A stretch of 64,000 nt of DNA from Bog-473 sp963782415 (GTDB taxonomy: Bacteria; Actinomycetota; Acidimicrobiia; Acidimicrobiales; RAAP-2). Positions 38,155 through 47,859 of this stretch are shown in pieces. Numbering within the stretch: position 1 is the first letter of the stretch; each line of letters opens with the position of its first letter. A program made the translations under genes and the position numbers. The stretch covers positions 124,001-188,000 of the forward strand of contig CAWAJT010000006.1 in NCBI GenBank assembly GCA_963782415.1, given 5' to 3'. The notes below the pieces were generated by a model that was not told where the DNA came from, did not search any database, and saw only the letters and a program-made list of their open reading frames with translations.

Positions 38155-40911
38155 CTAGCCCTTCGCGGCGGCCCAGCTCGATCCCGTCGCCACGGAGATG
38201 GTGAGGGGGACATCGAGGTTCGCCGCGCCGGTGAGCGCGGACTCGGTGAGGCGGCGCACAGCGCCTTCCTCGCCCACCGCCACTTCGACAATGACCTCGT
38301 CGTGCACCTGGAGGACCAGTCGGCTGGCCAGCCCCTCCGCCTCGAGGTCACGGTCGAGCCGCACCAGGGCCAGCTTGAAGATGTCGGCCGCCAGCCCCTG
38401 GATGCCGGCATTCATGGCTTGGCGCTCGGCCGCCTGTCGTACCCGGTAGTTGGACGAGAGCAGGTCGGGCAGGGGTCGGATGCGGCCGAACAGGGTGCGG
38501 GTCTGGCCCTCCACCTTGGCGTCGGCCACGGCGTGGTCCATGTACTGCTTCACGAGGGGGAAGGCACCGAAGTAGCTCTCCATGATGGCGGCCGCCTCCT
38601 CGACGGCGACGCCCAGGCGCTGGCTCAGGCCGTACGCCTCCATGCCGTAGGCCAGGCCGTACGAGACCATCTTCGAGTATTCACGCTGGGTATGGCTGAC
38701 CTCTTCGGGTCCAATGCCGTAGACGGCGGCCGCCACCGTGCGGTGCACATCCGCGCCGGTCGTCATGGCGTCGATCAGACCGGGATCCCCCGAGAGATGG
38801 GCAATGCAGCGCAGCTCCACCTGGTCGTAGTCGGCCACCAGGAAGGTGCTGCCCTCCGCCGGCACGAAAGCGCGCCGGAACTGCTTGCCCTGCTCGGTGC
38901 GCACCGGAATGTTGTGCAAGTTGGGACGGTCCGACGAGATACGGCCGGTCCGAGCCACCGTCTGGCCGAAAGAGGCATGGATGCGCCCGTCGGCGGCGAT
39001 CTCGGCCAGGAGCGACTCGCCATAGGTCGAACGCAGCTTCTCCACCTCGCGGTAGGCCAGCAGCGTGTCGATGATCGGATGGTCCCCCCGCAGGCTCTCG
39101 AGCGTCTGGGCGTCAGTCGAGAAGCCGGTCTTGGTCTTCTTGCCCGGGGTCAGTCCGAGTTCGTCGTAGAGGACGGTCCGCAGCTGGGGCGTCGAGTTGA
39201 CGTTGAACTCGTGGCCGGCGTGCTCCTGCACCTCAGCTTGGAGCGCGGCCGCCGACTCCTTGAGTGCGTCGGTGATCGTCTGCAGCTCGGCCCGGTCGAC
39301 GCCGATGCCGGCCACCTCCATTTTGGCCAGCACACGCACGAGCGGCGTCTCGATGTCATCGTGCAGCTCGGCCATTCCCTCGCTCTCAATGCGGGGCCGG
39401 AAACCCAGTGCCATGCCGGCCACGTCGGCCGCCTCGCCGGCGGCCTCCTGGGCCAGGTCGCGCTCGGCCTCACCGGGTCCGGTGATGTCGAGGCTCAGCT
39501 GTCCGGTCTGCTCGCGTAGTTGCGCCAGCCGGTAGTCGCCGGTGGAGGCGTCCAGCAGGTAGGCGGCGACGCCCGTGTCCATCTCCAGACCCCTCAGGTC
39601 GATGCCCAAGGGCAGGAGCGAGCGCATGGCCTCCTTGACCTCGTGGCCCACGAACGGGCGTGCCAGGCGCGCGTTGAGCTTCTTGACCACCGAGGCGGCA
39701 CGGAGGAGGTCCGACGTCACCAGCACCCCTCGGCCGGCTTCGTCACCCTCTGTCGCCACCAGGACGAGGGCCACCAGATCGCTGCGTCCGGGCAGGCCGT
39801 CCCAGCGGGCCGCCAGCGCCAATCGACCTGCGCCGAGATCACCCAGTGCCGCCGTCGCCGCGCCCGCTGTGGTGGGCAAGGCCACCTCGCCCAGGTCGAA
39901 GGGCGGGTCGATGCGGTCCGCCGGGAGGTCGTGGCCCTTGGCCTCGGCGGCGATCACCGCTTCGGCACCCTTGGCCGGAGGACCTGCGCTGCCGGGCACG
40001 GGCTCACCGAGCGCGCCGGCGTCGAGCAATTCCTCCAGTCGGCTCCACACAGTCTTCATCTCGTAACGGTCGAACGTGGCGGCGGCCGTGGTGCGATCCC
40101 AGGCGCCGAGCGTCAGGTGCGCCACGTCGACCTCGAGCGGGACGTCGCGCACGAGCGGGATGATGCGGGCGTTCGAGCGGGCCAGCTCCTCGTTCTCCGC
40201 CAGGTTCTCGCGCAGCTTGGGCGTCTGCTCGTCCAGATGCGTGAAGATGCCGTCGAGGTCGCCGTACTTGGTGAGCAGCTTGGCTGCGGTCTTCTCCCCC
40301 ACACCCGGCACGCCGGGCAGATTGTCGGAAGGATCGCCGCGCAGCGATGCCAACAGCACGTACTGTGAAGGCGGCACGCCGCAGCGCTCGAAGATGCCGG
40401 CCTCGTCGTAGAGCGTGTAGTCACTCACGCCCCGCTTGTTGTAGAGCACGCGCACGTAGGGGTCCTGCACGAGCTGGAAACTGTCGCGGTCGCCCGTCAC
40501 GATCACGACTTCGGTCTGGCGCTCCACCGCCTCGGTGGCCAGGGTGGCGATGACGTCGTCGGCCTCGAAGCCCGGTGCTTCGATCACCGGGATGGCGAGC
40601 GCCGCCATGACCTCACGGATCATGTCGAACTGAGGTGGGAGTAACCAGGGGGTCTCGGCCCGTCCCGCCTTGTAGTCCTCGAGGATCTCGTCCCGGAAGG
40701 TTGCGCCCGGCGCGTCGAAGGCGACCGCCAGGGACGAGGGACGCTGCTCGCGGATCAGGTACACCAGCATGGAGGTGAAACCGTGCACCGCATTGGTGAC
40801 CACGCCCGTCGAGGTGGCCAACGTGTCGGGTAGCGCGAAGTAGGCCCGAAAGGCGAGCGACATGCCGTCGAGCAGCAGCAGCGGCCCGGTTCGCTCCTGC
40901 CCTGGTGCCAT
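38155..40911 (-). CDS. polA: DNA polymerase I
   Basis: 918 residues. The N-terminal 5'-3' exonuclease has LLLDGMSLAFRAYFALP, EAPGFEADDVIATLA, VTGDRDSFQLV and GVPGVGEKTAAKLL. The middle region lacks the DxE-type 3'-5' exonuclease motifs, as usual for actinobacterial Pol I. The polymerase domain has motif A (LVADYDQVELRCIAHLSGD), motif B (REYSKMVSYGLAYGMEAYGL) and motif C (LVLQVHDEVIVE). It fills repair gaps, including those left by UvrABC, and removes RNA primers. ATG at 40911. Confidence 0.97.
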   Translation of the reverse strand: MAPGQERTGPLLLLDGMSLAFRAYFALPDTLATSTGVVTNAVHGFTSMLVYLIREQRPSSLAVAFDAPGATFRDEILEDYKAGRAETPWLLPPQFDMIREVMAALAIPVIEAPGFEADDVIATLATEAVERQTEVVIVTGDRDSFQLVQDPYVRVLYNKRGVSDYTLYDEAGIFERCGVPPSQYVLLASLRGDPSDNLPGVPGVGEKTAAKLLTKYGDLDGIFTHLDEQTPKLRENLAENEELARSNARIIPLVRDVPLEVDVAHLTLGAWDRTTAAATFDRYEMKTVWSRLEELLDAGALGEPVPGSAGPPAKGAEAVIAAEAKGHDLPADRIDPPFDLGEVALPTTAGAATAALGDLGAGRLALAARWDGLPGRSDLVALVLVATEGDEAGRGVLVTSDLLRAASVVKKLNARLARPFVGHEVKEAMRSLLPLGIDLRGLEMDTGVAAYLLDASTGDYRLAQLREQTGQLSLDITGPGEAERDLAQEAAGEAADVAGMALGFRPRIESEGMAELHDDIETPLVRVLAKMEVAGIGVDRAELQTITDALKESAAALQAEVQEHAGHEFNVNSTPQLRTVLYDELGLTPGKKTKTGFSTDAQTLESLRGDHPIIDTLLAYREVEKLRSTYGESLLAEIAADGRIHASFGQTVARTGRISSDRPNLHNIPVRTEQGKQFRRAFVPAEGSTFLVADYDQVELRCIAHLSGDPGLIDAMTTGADVHRTVAAAVYGIGPEEVSHTQREYSKMVSYGLAYGMEAYGLSQRLGVAVEEAAAIMESYFGAFPLVKQYMDHAVADAKVEGQTRTLFGRIRPLPDLLSSNYRVRQAAERQAMNAGIQGLAADIFKLALVRLDRDLEAEGLASRLVLQVHDEVIVEVAVGEEGAVRRLTESALTGAANLDVPLTISVATGSSWAAAKG

Positions 40912-40921
40912 TAGCCCGACA

Positions 40922-41536
40922 CTAGGGGGTCAGTGTGCCATCGACGACCTGCTGGGCCACGTGGCGCATGCCGGCGCGGGTCTGCATGGCGGTGCGCTGA
41001 ATGAACCGGAACGCCTCCTCTTCGGGCAGGTCGTCGCGCTCCATCAGGATCTGCTTGGCCTCGTCGACCACGCGCCGGGTGGCGATCTTGTCCTCGGCCC
41101 CACCCGAGGAGTGCACGGCCTCGTCGGCCTCAATGGCCCAGTCCTGGCGTGCCTTGGACAGGACGTCCGCGATGGCGGGCAGGAGCTCGCGGGGCCGGAA
41201 CGGCTTGATCAGGTAGGCCGAGACGCCCGAGTCCCGCGCCTCTTCGATGAGGTCGCGCTGGCTGAACGCCGTGAGCAGGAGCACGGCCACCTGGTGACGA
41301 GAGGTGATCTCCCGGGCGGCGCGCAAACCGTCCATGCCGGGCATCTTGACGTCGAGGATGGCCAGGTCGGGCTGGTGCTCCTCGACCAGCGTGACGGCCT
41401 CGTCGCCGCGGCCCGTCTCCCCCACCACCTCGTAGCCGGCGGTGACGAGGATCTCTTTGAGGTCGAGCCTCACGATGGCCTCGTCCTCGGCGATCACGAC
41501 GCGGGCGAGCGTCGTCGACCCCGCGCTCGCCGTCAC
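40922..41536 (-). CDS. Response regulator with ANTAR RNA-binding output domain
   Basis: 204 residues from the GTG at 41536. The receiver domain has VVIAEDEAIVRLDLKEIL, the phospho-acceptor in LAILDVKMPGMDG, and the conserved Thr and Lys (LLLTAFS, YLIKPFRP). The C-terminal ANTAR domain (ATRRVVDEAKQILMERDDLP then EEAFRFIQRTAMQ) binds paired RNA hairpins to act as an antiterminator. The same gene next to polA/rpsA is common in actinobacteria (Rv1626/PdtaR type). The partner histidine kinase is not in the window. It stops 10 bases before the polA start. Confidence 0.93.
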   Translation of the reverse strand: MTASAGSTTLARVVIAEDEAIVRLDLKEILVTAGYEVVGETGRGDEAVTLVEEHQPDLAILDVKMPGMDGLRAAREITSRHQVAVLLLTAFSQRDLIEEARDSGVSAYLIKPFRPRELLPAIADVLSKARQDWAIEADEAVHSSGGAEDKIATRRVVDEAKQILMERDDLPEEEAFRFIQRTAMQTRAGMRHVAQQVVDGTLTP

Positions 41537-41582
41537 GGCCGGACCTCTGCCGTCACCGCCCGGTGCATCGCCAGTGCCGCCA

Positions 41583-41876
41583 TCACTGCTTGCCCGTGGC
41601 GACGGCGGCCAGGAGCTCGTCCTGGCGGCGTTCGAGGTCGGCCACGACTTTGCACAGTGCATCGCGCGCCCGCACCATGGCGTCGGCGTGACGCGCCGCC
41701 TCGTTGTGCTCCTGGCTGGCGAGCGGGGTCTCCGAGACGAGGGCGCGCACGCGCGCCTCGTCCGCTGACTCCTGGACAACCGCCAACTGCTCATTCAGCA
41801 CGGCCAACTCCTCCCGCGCCCGGACCAGCCGGGTGTGGACATCTTTGATCCGCCGCTCTAAGAGGACGCGATGCAT
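41583..41876 (-). CDS. Small coiled-coil protein
   Basis: 97 residues, nearly all helix with heptad-like spacing (VLLERRIKDVHTRLVRAREE, LAVLNEQLAVVQESADEARV, RARDALCKVVADLERRQDEL). One cysteine, no signal and no membrane segment. It sits between menC and the ANTAR regulator in the same direction, 46 bases before the regulator start, and could be co-transcribed with it. I do not recognise a named family. A structural or adaptor role is only a guess. Confidence 0.6.
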   Translation of the reverse strand: MHRVLLERRIKDVHTRLVRAREELAVLNEQLAVVQESADEARVRALVSETPLASQEHNEAARHADAMVRARDALCKVVADLERRQDELLAAVATGKQ

Positions 41877-41882
41877 GGAGGG

Positions 41883-43040
41883 TCAAGTGTAGGTGGCGGG
41901 GAACCACCGACGCAGCGCCCCCAGGCGGTCGAGGACGGCTCCTTGCGGGGGGCCGCCGACCCCCGGCGTGCGGGGCACCCGGACCCATCCTCCGGCGACG
42001 GCGGAATAGCCGCACGGGTCGACTTCCAGATAGTCCGACGGGTCGCCGACGTCATTGACCAGGCCCGTCGCGTCCTGACTCAACCGGGCGGCCAGCACGA
42101 GATTCGAGCTCCGCCCGAGCCCGGCCTCGAAGAATCCCCCGACAAAGGTCGGGATGCCCGCGGCGGCACAGTCGGCGTGCGCAGCCCGGGTCGCCCGCAC
42201 GCCACCGAGGCGCGCCGGCTTCAGACAGGCCATGGCGCAGGCGCCGTTGCGGAGCGCGTCACGGACACGCCGTGGCGTGGAGAGCGACTCATCGAGGCAG
42301 ATCGGCACAGGCAGCCGGGCGGCCAACTGGGCGTGGGCCACCAGATCGGCCGGGGGCAGCGGCTGCTCAATGCACAGCACGTCGAAGTCGGCGAGCCTGC
42401 TCAGCGTCGCCACGTTGTCGTCGCTCGTGGCGAACGAACCGTTGGCGTCGACCTGCAGCACCAAACCGGGGTGGTCCGCCCGCACGACCCGCACCGGGTC
42501 GAGCACCCAGCCGGGCTCGACCTTGAGGCGAAGGCGCGCCGCGCCGCTCGCAACCGCCCCGTCCACCTGGGCGCGGAGCACCGCCACGTCATGGCCGTCG
42601 GGGATCCCGACCACCGCCCCGACGGCAAGGGTCTCGAATCCCTCGGTGACTCCGAGGTTGTCGGCCAGTGAGCGACCCTCGGCGCGCAGTTCGGCGTCGG
42701 CGACGGCCATTTCGAAGGTGGCCGCCAGCATGCGGTCGGCCGGTGATCCGCCGAACAGCTGAGCCACCTCGGCGGACGCCGGCAGATCCCCGCCGCGTGC
42801 CGCGCACGCCTCGAGGAGGCGCCGGATGCCCAGCTCCTCAGCCGCCGACTCCACGTCACCGAGAGGAGGGTCTACCGCTGTGCCCTCGGCCAGGGCGGCG
42901 CATTCGCCCCAACCCTCGGCCTCCTCGGCAACGACCCGGACGAAGAGGAGCGGGCGGAGACGGTGCACCCCGGCGGCCGTGCCAATGGCCCGGCGGAACG
43001 GGAGGTCGACGTGAACGAGCTCGATCCCGGTGAGCTTCAC
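41883..43040 (-). CDS. menC: o-Succinylbenzoate synthase (enolase superfamily)
   Basis: 385 residues. The N-terminal capping domain is followed by the barrel with LRLKVEPG (catalytic Lys), QVDANGSF, CIEQPLPP and CLDESLSTP (three metal-binding acids), and ACLKPARLGGV (second Lys). This order is that of MenC, which dehydrates SHCHC to o-succinylbenzoate in menaquinone synthesis. Dipeptide epimerases and N-acylamino-acid racemases share the fold, so the reaction is likely but not certain. No other men gene is in the window. ATG at 43040. Confidence 0.82.
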   Translation of the reverse strand: MKLTGIELVHVDLPFRRAIGTAAGVHRLRPLLFVRVVAEEAEGWGECAALAEGTAVDPPLGDVESAAEELGIRRLLEACAARGGDLPASAEVAQLFGGSPADRMLAATFEMAVADAELRAEGRSLADNLGVTEGFETLAVGAVVGIPDGHDVAVLRAQVDGAVASGAARLRLKVEPGWVLDPVRVVRADHPGLVLQVDANGSFATSDDNVATLSRLADFDVLCIEQPLPPADLVAHAQLAARLPVPICLDESLSTPRRVRDALRNGACAMACLKPARLGGVRATRAAHADCAAAGIPTFVGGFFEAGLGRSSNLVLAARLSQDATGLVNDVGDPSDYLEVDPCGYSAVAGGWVRVPRTPGVGGPPQGAVLDRLGALRRWFPATYT

Positions 43041-43149
43041 GACGGCTCCCCCGCGAGCTCACGTGTCCGCCGGCCCCGTGGTCGACGGGTCGGTCGTCGG
43101 CGACGTAGGGGCAGGGGCGTGGCACGCCGCCACCGTAGATCGCACCTTG

Positions 43150-43155
43150 TACGAT
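43150..43155 (+). promoter_or_regulatory. Candidate -10 box for tRNA-Leu
   Basis: TACGAT matches TANNNT and ends 11 bases before the tRNA 5' end, a sensible distance for a -10 element. No clear -35 hexamer is found at the usual spacing, so this is tentative. Confidence 0.3.
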
Positions 43156-43166
43156 CAGGCGTTCTC

Positions 43167-43249
43167 GCCCGGATGGCGGAATGGCAGACGCGGCGGCCTC
43201 AAAAGCCGCTGTCCGAAAGGGCGTGCGGGTTCGAGTCCCGCTCCGGGCA
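43167..43249 (+). tRNA. tRNA-Leu (anticodon CAA)
   Basis: The acceptor stem GCCCGGA pairs perfectly with TCCGGGC, followed by discriminator A at 43249. The anticodon stem GCGGC/GCCGC encloses the loop CTCAAAA, giving anticodon CAA for codon UUG. A long variable arm (TGTCCGAAAGGGCG) marks a class II tRNA, and the T loop is TTCGAGT. The 3' CCA is not encoded (bases after the discriminator are CGC). It reads away from menC. Its 3' end is partly repeated at 45431-45453. Confidence 0.96.
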
Positions 43250-43330
43250 CGCAGTTCCCAGGCCAGGGATGGGAGCTGGCTGTGGGTAGTGGCCTGTTGG
43301 TCACAGCTTGGTCACAATGCTCACCTCGCC

Positions 43331-43690
43331 ATGGGTGTGGCTCTTGCAGACAGCACCATCATCCTGTGGTCGGCAATCTTCGTCGGCGTGGTTGCGATCC
43401 GAGCGTTGGTCGAATGGTTGACAGAGCGCGCCAAGCAGGGCCGCGGAACCCCACCTCAACCGGGCCACTGATGCGGAATCCCTCCGGGGGACGATGAGGA
43501 GTTCGACATCCTGCACGACCGGCTGACGGGCGAGATCTCAGCGGGGAGCATGCCGACCGCTGTCGGTACCCAGGTGACCCTGCTCACTCGGTTCACGAAC
43601 GGATCGGCGACCATCCCGCAACTGCGCTCGCCGTTCGCCATGCTGCCGAGAACGGGTAAGCAAGGAGAGCGGCACGGAGCGAACACCTAA
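43331..43690 (+). pseudogene. Possible small membrane protein gene interrupted by an in-frame TGA
   Basis: The 610 bases from the tRNA to the lipoprotein gene hold one suggestive frame. It reads MGVALADSTIILWSAIFVGV then VAIRALVEWLTERAKQGRG, a single membrane helix with a basic tail, and stops at TGA 43469-43471. The same frame then continues DDEEFDILHDRLTGEISAGS to RSPFAMLPRTGKQGERHGA and ends at TAA 43690, with high GC at third positions throughout. It may be a 46-residue membrane protein, or a longer gene broken by a nonsense change or paired indels. The rest of the stretch shows nothing else. Confidence 0.35.
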
Positions 43691-43860
43691 CACATCGGGT
43701 TCGGCAGCCCCTGTTGCCTCCAGGCACGTCAGTGGCTGCATCCTTGTGATCTCGCCAACGAGAGGTCCGAAGCGTGCAACGTCCCTGATCGGGCGCGCCA
43801 CCCCGTGAAAATGGAGCCGACGCGCCCTAGTCTCCGGGGAGAAGAGGAAGGGGGGTACGC

Positions 43861-45205
43861 ATGTCAGGGAAACGCTGGCTCGCCATGGCGATCGCTCTCG
43901 TGGCAATTCTGACGGCGGCGTGCGATTACCCGGACTATCGAGGGAGTCCGGCGCACACGGGGTTCAATGCATTTGAAAACTCGATCTCCGCCGCCAACGT
44001 TCCGACCATGACCGAGGCGTTCAGCGGACCCGTTTTTGGAATACCAAATTCACCTGTCGTCGCCAACGGCGTCCTCTACGTCGAGACGGTGAACGAATTG
44101 GCTGCCTTCTCGGCCCAGAGCACCCCGCTGGTGCTCGGGGTCACCCGAGCAGTGCCAACCGTTGTGGACGGCACCGTTTACCGACGGTTCAGGGGGAGTC
44201 CTAGGAGGTCCGAGCGTCGCCAACGGCATTGTCTACGCCCCAACTGGTGGGGTCGTCTACGCATACGACGCGAATGGCACCGACGACTGCTCGGGAACAC
44301 CCAAGGTCTGCCAACCTCTGTGGCAGGACGCAGACGTGGACTCCTCGCCGACCGTCGTGAACGGATTCGTGTACGCCGATAGCAACGGCGATCTCGTAGC
44401 TTTCGACGCGGCTGGTCACACAAACTGCTCCGGTACACCGAAGGTGTGTCAACCAGTTTGGACCGGGACCATCCCTCCCACTCCCGCCAATCTCAAAACG
44501 GCTCCGGCCGTCTTGAACGGCGTCGTTTACGTCGCCGGGAATCAGGCTCTGTATGCCTTTGATGCCGCCGGAAAGACCAATTGCTCTGGAACACCGACGG
44601 TCTGCAGCCAGCTGTGGTCTGCGCCTACCGGAACCAGCTCGTCCATTCCGGACACCCCGACGGTCGACAATGGCACGGTCTACGTCGCCAATGACTCGAC
44701 CGCCACCCTCTACGCCTTCGATTCGACAGGTAGCGTGAACTGCTCAGGCTCACCGAAGACCTGTACACCGCTGTGGACGGCGTCGGGAGTCTCCGGACCG
44801 TTGGCAGTCGCCAACGGCATGGTCTACAACGACTATCAGGCGTTCAGTGCGAATGGCACAACAGGCTGCTCGGGTTCGCCCAGGGTGTGTACCGCCCTGT
44901 TGTCCTTCACGGCACCCAACTTCTCGGACCCGTTCTACGCCGGCCCCGTCGTGGCCAATGGCGTGCTCTACGCAACGTCGGGTAACGGCGCGGTGCCCGG
45001 CAGCGGCCAGGGGTTGTACGCCTGGGACGCCACCGGAACCAGCAATTGCTCATCAGGCACACCCAAGGTGTGCAGTCCACTCTTCTCATACCAGAGCGAG
45101 AGGGCCGTATTCGGAGATCCGGCCGTGGCCTCGGGCATGGTGTATTTCGCAGATGGCGACGGCTTTCCCTATCAAGGGGCCGTTATTGCGCTCAAGTTGC
45201 CCTGA
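43861..45205 (+). pseudogene. Secreted lipoprotein-like beta-propeller with C-x6-C loop repeats, frameshifted
   Basis: Starts at ATG 43861 with a lipoprotein-type signal (AMAIALVAILTAAC). Frame 1 runs to AAFSAQSTP; frame 2 then takes up CSGSPEQCQPLWTAPFTDGS and ends at 45205. The frame change is near 44119-44135 (CACCCCGCTGG). Seven units follow the plan LYAFDAAGKTNCSGTPTVC with PLWTA and an SPTVVNGFVYA-type strand, each with two Cys six residues apart. The last segment (GAVIALKLP) could close the propeller. The plan resembles PQQ-like repeats, but no PQQ-binding or catalytic residue is evident. A paralogue follows at 45609. Confidence 0.75.
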
Positions 45206-45608
45206 CAGCACTTCGACACGCTGGCGGCTGCACCGCTTCTGGAGTCGGCCGGGAGCACGGGCGTGGTGACTTGGTCGCCCAGATCCTCAAGGAAGAATGC
45301 GTGAACGGCCACGATGGTGACGCGATCCGTTGAGCGGCGATCGCCCAACGCCAGCACAGCATGTGTCTTCAGGGATTTTGTACTGGACTTTTGCGGATTG
45401 CACAGACGAGCCCGGATATGCCTGTGGGGAGTTCGACTCCCGCTCAGGTCACGAGTGGGTTCCCTGGCACCACCGGCACTGGGCACAGGATGCAGGAGGT
45501 CGCCGAACCACATCGCAACCCCGCCCGCGATTCGTTCCTCCGTTACGCTCGGCGCCCGGAGCCGGCCAAAGGGTTTGAGGGGGCACTCCGGAAGTCAGGG
45601 GGACCACC
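45206..45608. other. Intergenic stretch between the two lipoprotein genes with a degenerate tRNA-Leu 3' end
   Basis: No gene is supportable here. At 45431-45453 the sequence GTTCGACTCCCGCTCAGGTC (then ACG) matches the last part of the tRNA-Leu gene plus two flanking bases (43229-43251) at 20 of 23 positions. It contains the hairpin GGGAG-TTCGA-CTCCC. No acceptor stem, D arm or anticodon arm is found upstream, so it is not a tRNA. It could be a remnant attachment site, with the 2.2 kb between the copies carrying the first propeller lipoprotein, but no integrase is present. Confidence 0.4.
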
Positions 45609-47359
45609 ATGCACCGTCGCACCGGTAGTCGAAGGCTCCTCTTCGCAGTCGGATGTGGTGCCGTCGCACTGCTCTTCGGGGGCTGCGACTGGACGATGTA
45701 CGGCTACGACCCGTCGCACGCCAGCTCGTCTCCCGACAGCGCCACGAACACCAGCAATGTATCGACGCTCCGGCCGCTCTTCACCGTTCCCGCCCAGTCC
45801 GACCAGCTTGTTCCTGGGTAATTCGGACCCCCCATAGAGAACAACGGTTTCGTCTACGCCGGGGCGACCAACGCAGGAGATGCAAGTGGCGAACTCGAGG
45901 TCTTCGACGCCAACGGCGCCACCGATTGCGCAGGGTCGCCCAACCAGTGCACCCCGTTGTGGACCGGTCCGACCGGTCCGATCGCTGCAGGCCCGGGAGG
46001 GGCAAGCTCGCCAGCCGTGGCCAACGGTGTCGTCTTTGTCGCGTCGACGGAGTCGGGGAACTCGGCGACTCCGCCCACGTTGTACGCCTTCGATGCGAAT
46101 GGGGTGACGAATCGCTCGGGTGTCCCCAAGGTGTGCCAGCCGCTGTGGACCGCTCCCTTGAGCGCGGGGGACATCCACGTCGAATCACCCAACGAGAGCA
46201 ACGGTGTGGTGTACGTCTCTGGCTATCAGTCACCGGGTCCGCCGCCGAGCGGACCGACCGGCACGGTACAGGCGTTCGACGCCAACGGATCCACCAACTG
46301 TTCCGGTGTGCCAAAGGTGTGTCAGCCACTGTGGACGACTGCAGACAACATCGGGTACTCCGCACCTGCCGTCTCCAATGGAGTCCTCTACACCACTGGT
46401 GAAGACACACTCGATGCCTATTCGGCCAACGGCACGACCAACTGTTCGGGTACGCCGAAAACGTGTAGCCCGCTCTGGACAGCCACCCTGGGGACCACCT
46501 CGATCAGCACCGTGTCACCCATCGTGTCGGGTTCGGTCGTCTACGGCGAGTCAGGTGAAGGAAATCTGGAGACCTTCTCCGCCAACGGCACCACCAACTG
46601 CTCGGGCACGCCGGCGACCTGCTCTCCACTCTGGACAGCCGCTGCGACCGGGCTGGATGCCGTGGCCAACGGCATTCTCTACGGTGCGAACAACAATCGG
46701 CTTTCCGCTTTCGATGCCAACGGCGTGACGAACTGTGCCGGGTCTCCAAGGTCTGCGTGCCGCTCTGGAATTACAGCCTCTCGACGCCCGTCGCCGTTTC
46801 CGTAGCCAACGGGTTGGTCTTCTACGGGTCCAACTCGTGCGCGACGACCTGCAGCAGCTCGTCTAGCCCCGGGTTCAATATTGAGGCCTTCGACGCAAAG
46901 GGCGTCTCGCATTGCTCGGGCGCACCAAAACTGTGTTCACCGCTCTGGACCGGACTGACAACGTCGCCAATCGACGGCTCGCCTGCCGTCGCCAACGGCA
47001 AGCTCTACGTCGGCGAGGGCTCCTGGGTGAACTCGACGGCGATCGAAGGCTTCCTGGACGCGTGGGTCTCCCCGCCGGCGGTCTCGGTGATCCAACCGTC
47101 CACCGGCTCGACGGTCTCGGGAACCCAAGGGCTCGACGCCATCGCTTCGTCCGGAGTCACCCAGGTCCAGTACGAGGCTACCGGAGGCACGCTGCGTCAC
47201 ACCGTGATCGCCACCGCGAAGGCGACGATCTATGGCTGGGAGGCGACCTGGAACACTACGACCACCCCCAACGGGACGTATACGCTGCAGGGCGTCGCCT
47301 CCTACGGAGGCGAGGTGGCCGGCACCAGTGCGCCCGTCACCATCAAAGTGGCGAACTGA
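45609..47359 (+). pseudogene. Second secreted lipoprotein-like beta-propeller paralogue, interrupted twice
   Basis: ATG 45609 begins a lipoprotein-type signal (LFAVGCGAVALLFGGCDW). An in-frame TAA at 45819-45821 is followed in the same frame by IENNGFVYAGATNAGDASGE and the repeats. A second break near 46745 shifts the frame (NCAGSP to KVCVPLW). Seven Cys-loop units are readable (for example AFDANGSTNCSGVPKVCQPL); in the second the first Cys is Arg (NRSGVPKVC). A C-terminal Ig-like domain (about 47080-47356; NTTTTPNGTYTLQGVASYGG) is absent from the first paralogue. Either a decayed gene or sequence indels. Same direction and same plan as the gene at 43861. Confidence 0.75.
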
Positions 47360-47456
47360 CGAAGGTCAGGCGGGCCCTCCGGGCACAACCCGAAGGCGTC
47401 TCACAACACTTCTCGGCGCGGCCAAGACAGGGGTCATCGGGATGGAGCCACGGGTT

Positions 47457-47795
47457 TCACGTCAGCGCCGGCCATGTCCAGCGGGCGAGGACCTCGGGCG
47501 CCACGATGTCGTCGTCTTGGACAAGACCGCAGCCGTGCTCTCTCAGCTCGTGCTCGACGGCTTCGATCACCACTTCGACAGGAAGCTCCGCCATGCCTCG
47601 CTCGAAGGGGATGTCAATGCGCCTGGCGGCCTCTCCGAGCGCCGGGTGTTCCGACCGCACCGTGACGAACCCGGGAACCGGGGGCTGGCCGGCCGTCCAA
47701 GGACCATCCAGAGAGACGAGATATTCGTCATCCGTCGAGCTCGAAGGCTCCGCGGCAACGGCGTTCCGATTGAAATCGAAGTGAGCATCGGGCAT
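47457..47795 (-). CDS. Hypothetical protein
   Basis: 112 residues from the ATG at 47795. Readable parts are HFDFNRNAVAAEPSSSTDDE, VSLDGPWTAGQPPVPGFVTV and PFERGMAELPVEVVIEAVEH. No signal, no membrane segment and no motif I recognise. It follows the phosphotransferase gene on the same strand after 64 bases and may be co-transcribed. The reading frame has the strong third-position GC of real genes in this window. Confidence 0.5.
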   Translation of the reverse strand: MPDAHFDFNRNAVAAEPSSSTDDEYLVSLDGPWTAGQPPVPGFVTVRSEHPALGEAARRIDIPFERGMAELPVEVVIEAVEHELREHGCGLVQDDDIVAPEVLARWTWPALT

Positions 47796-47859
47796 GGCCG
47801 AGAACCTACGCGACGACGGGAGGCGCAACCTGGGCGGTGTCCATTGTCACGACGACCGC

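Noticed and set aside
45380..45455. A second tRNA gene at 45380-45455
   Set aside because: Only a T-arm-like piece is present; no acceptor, D or anticodon arm pairs upstream, and the T stem is not canonical.
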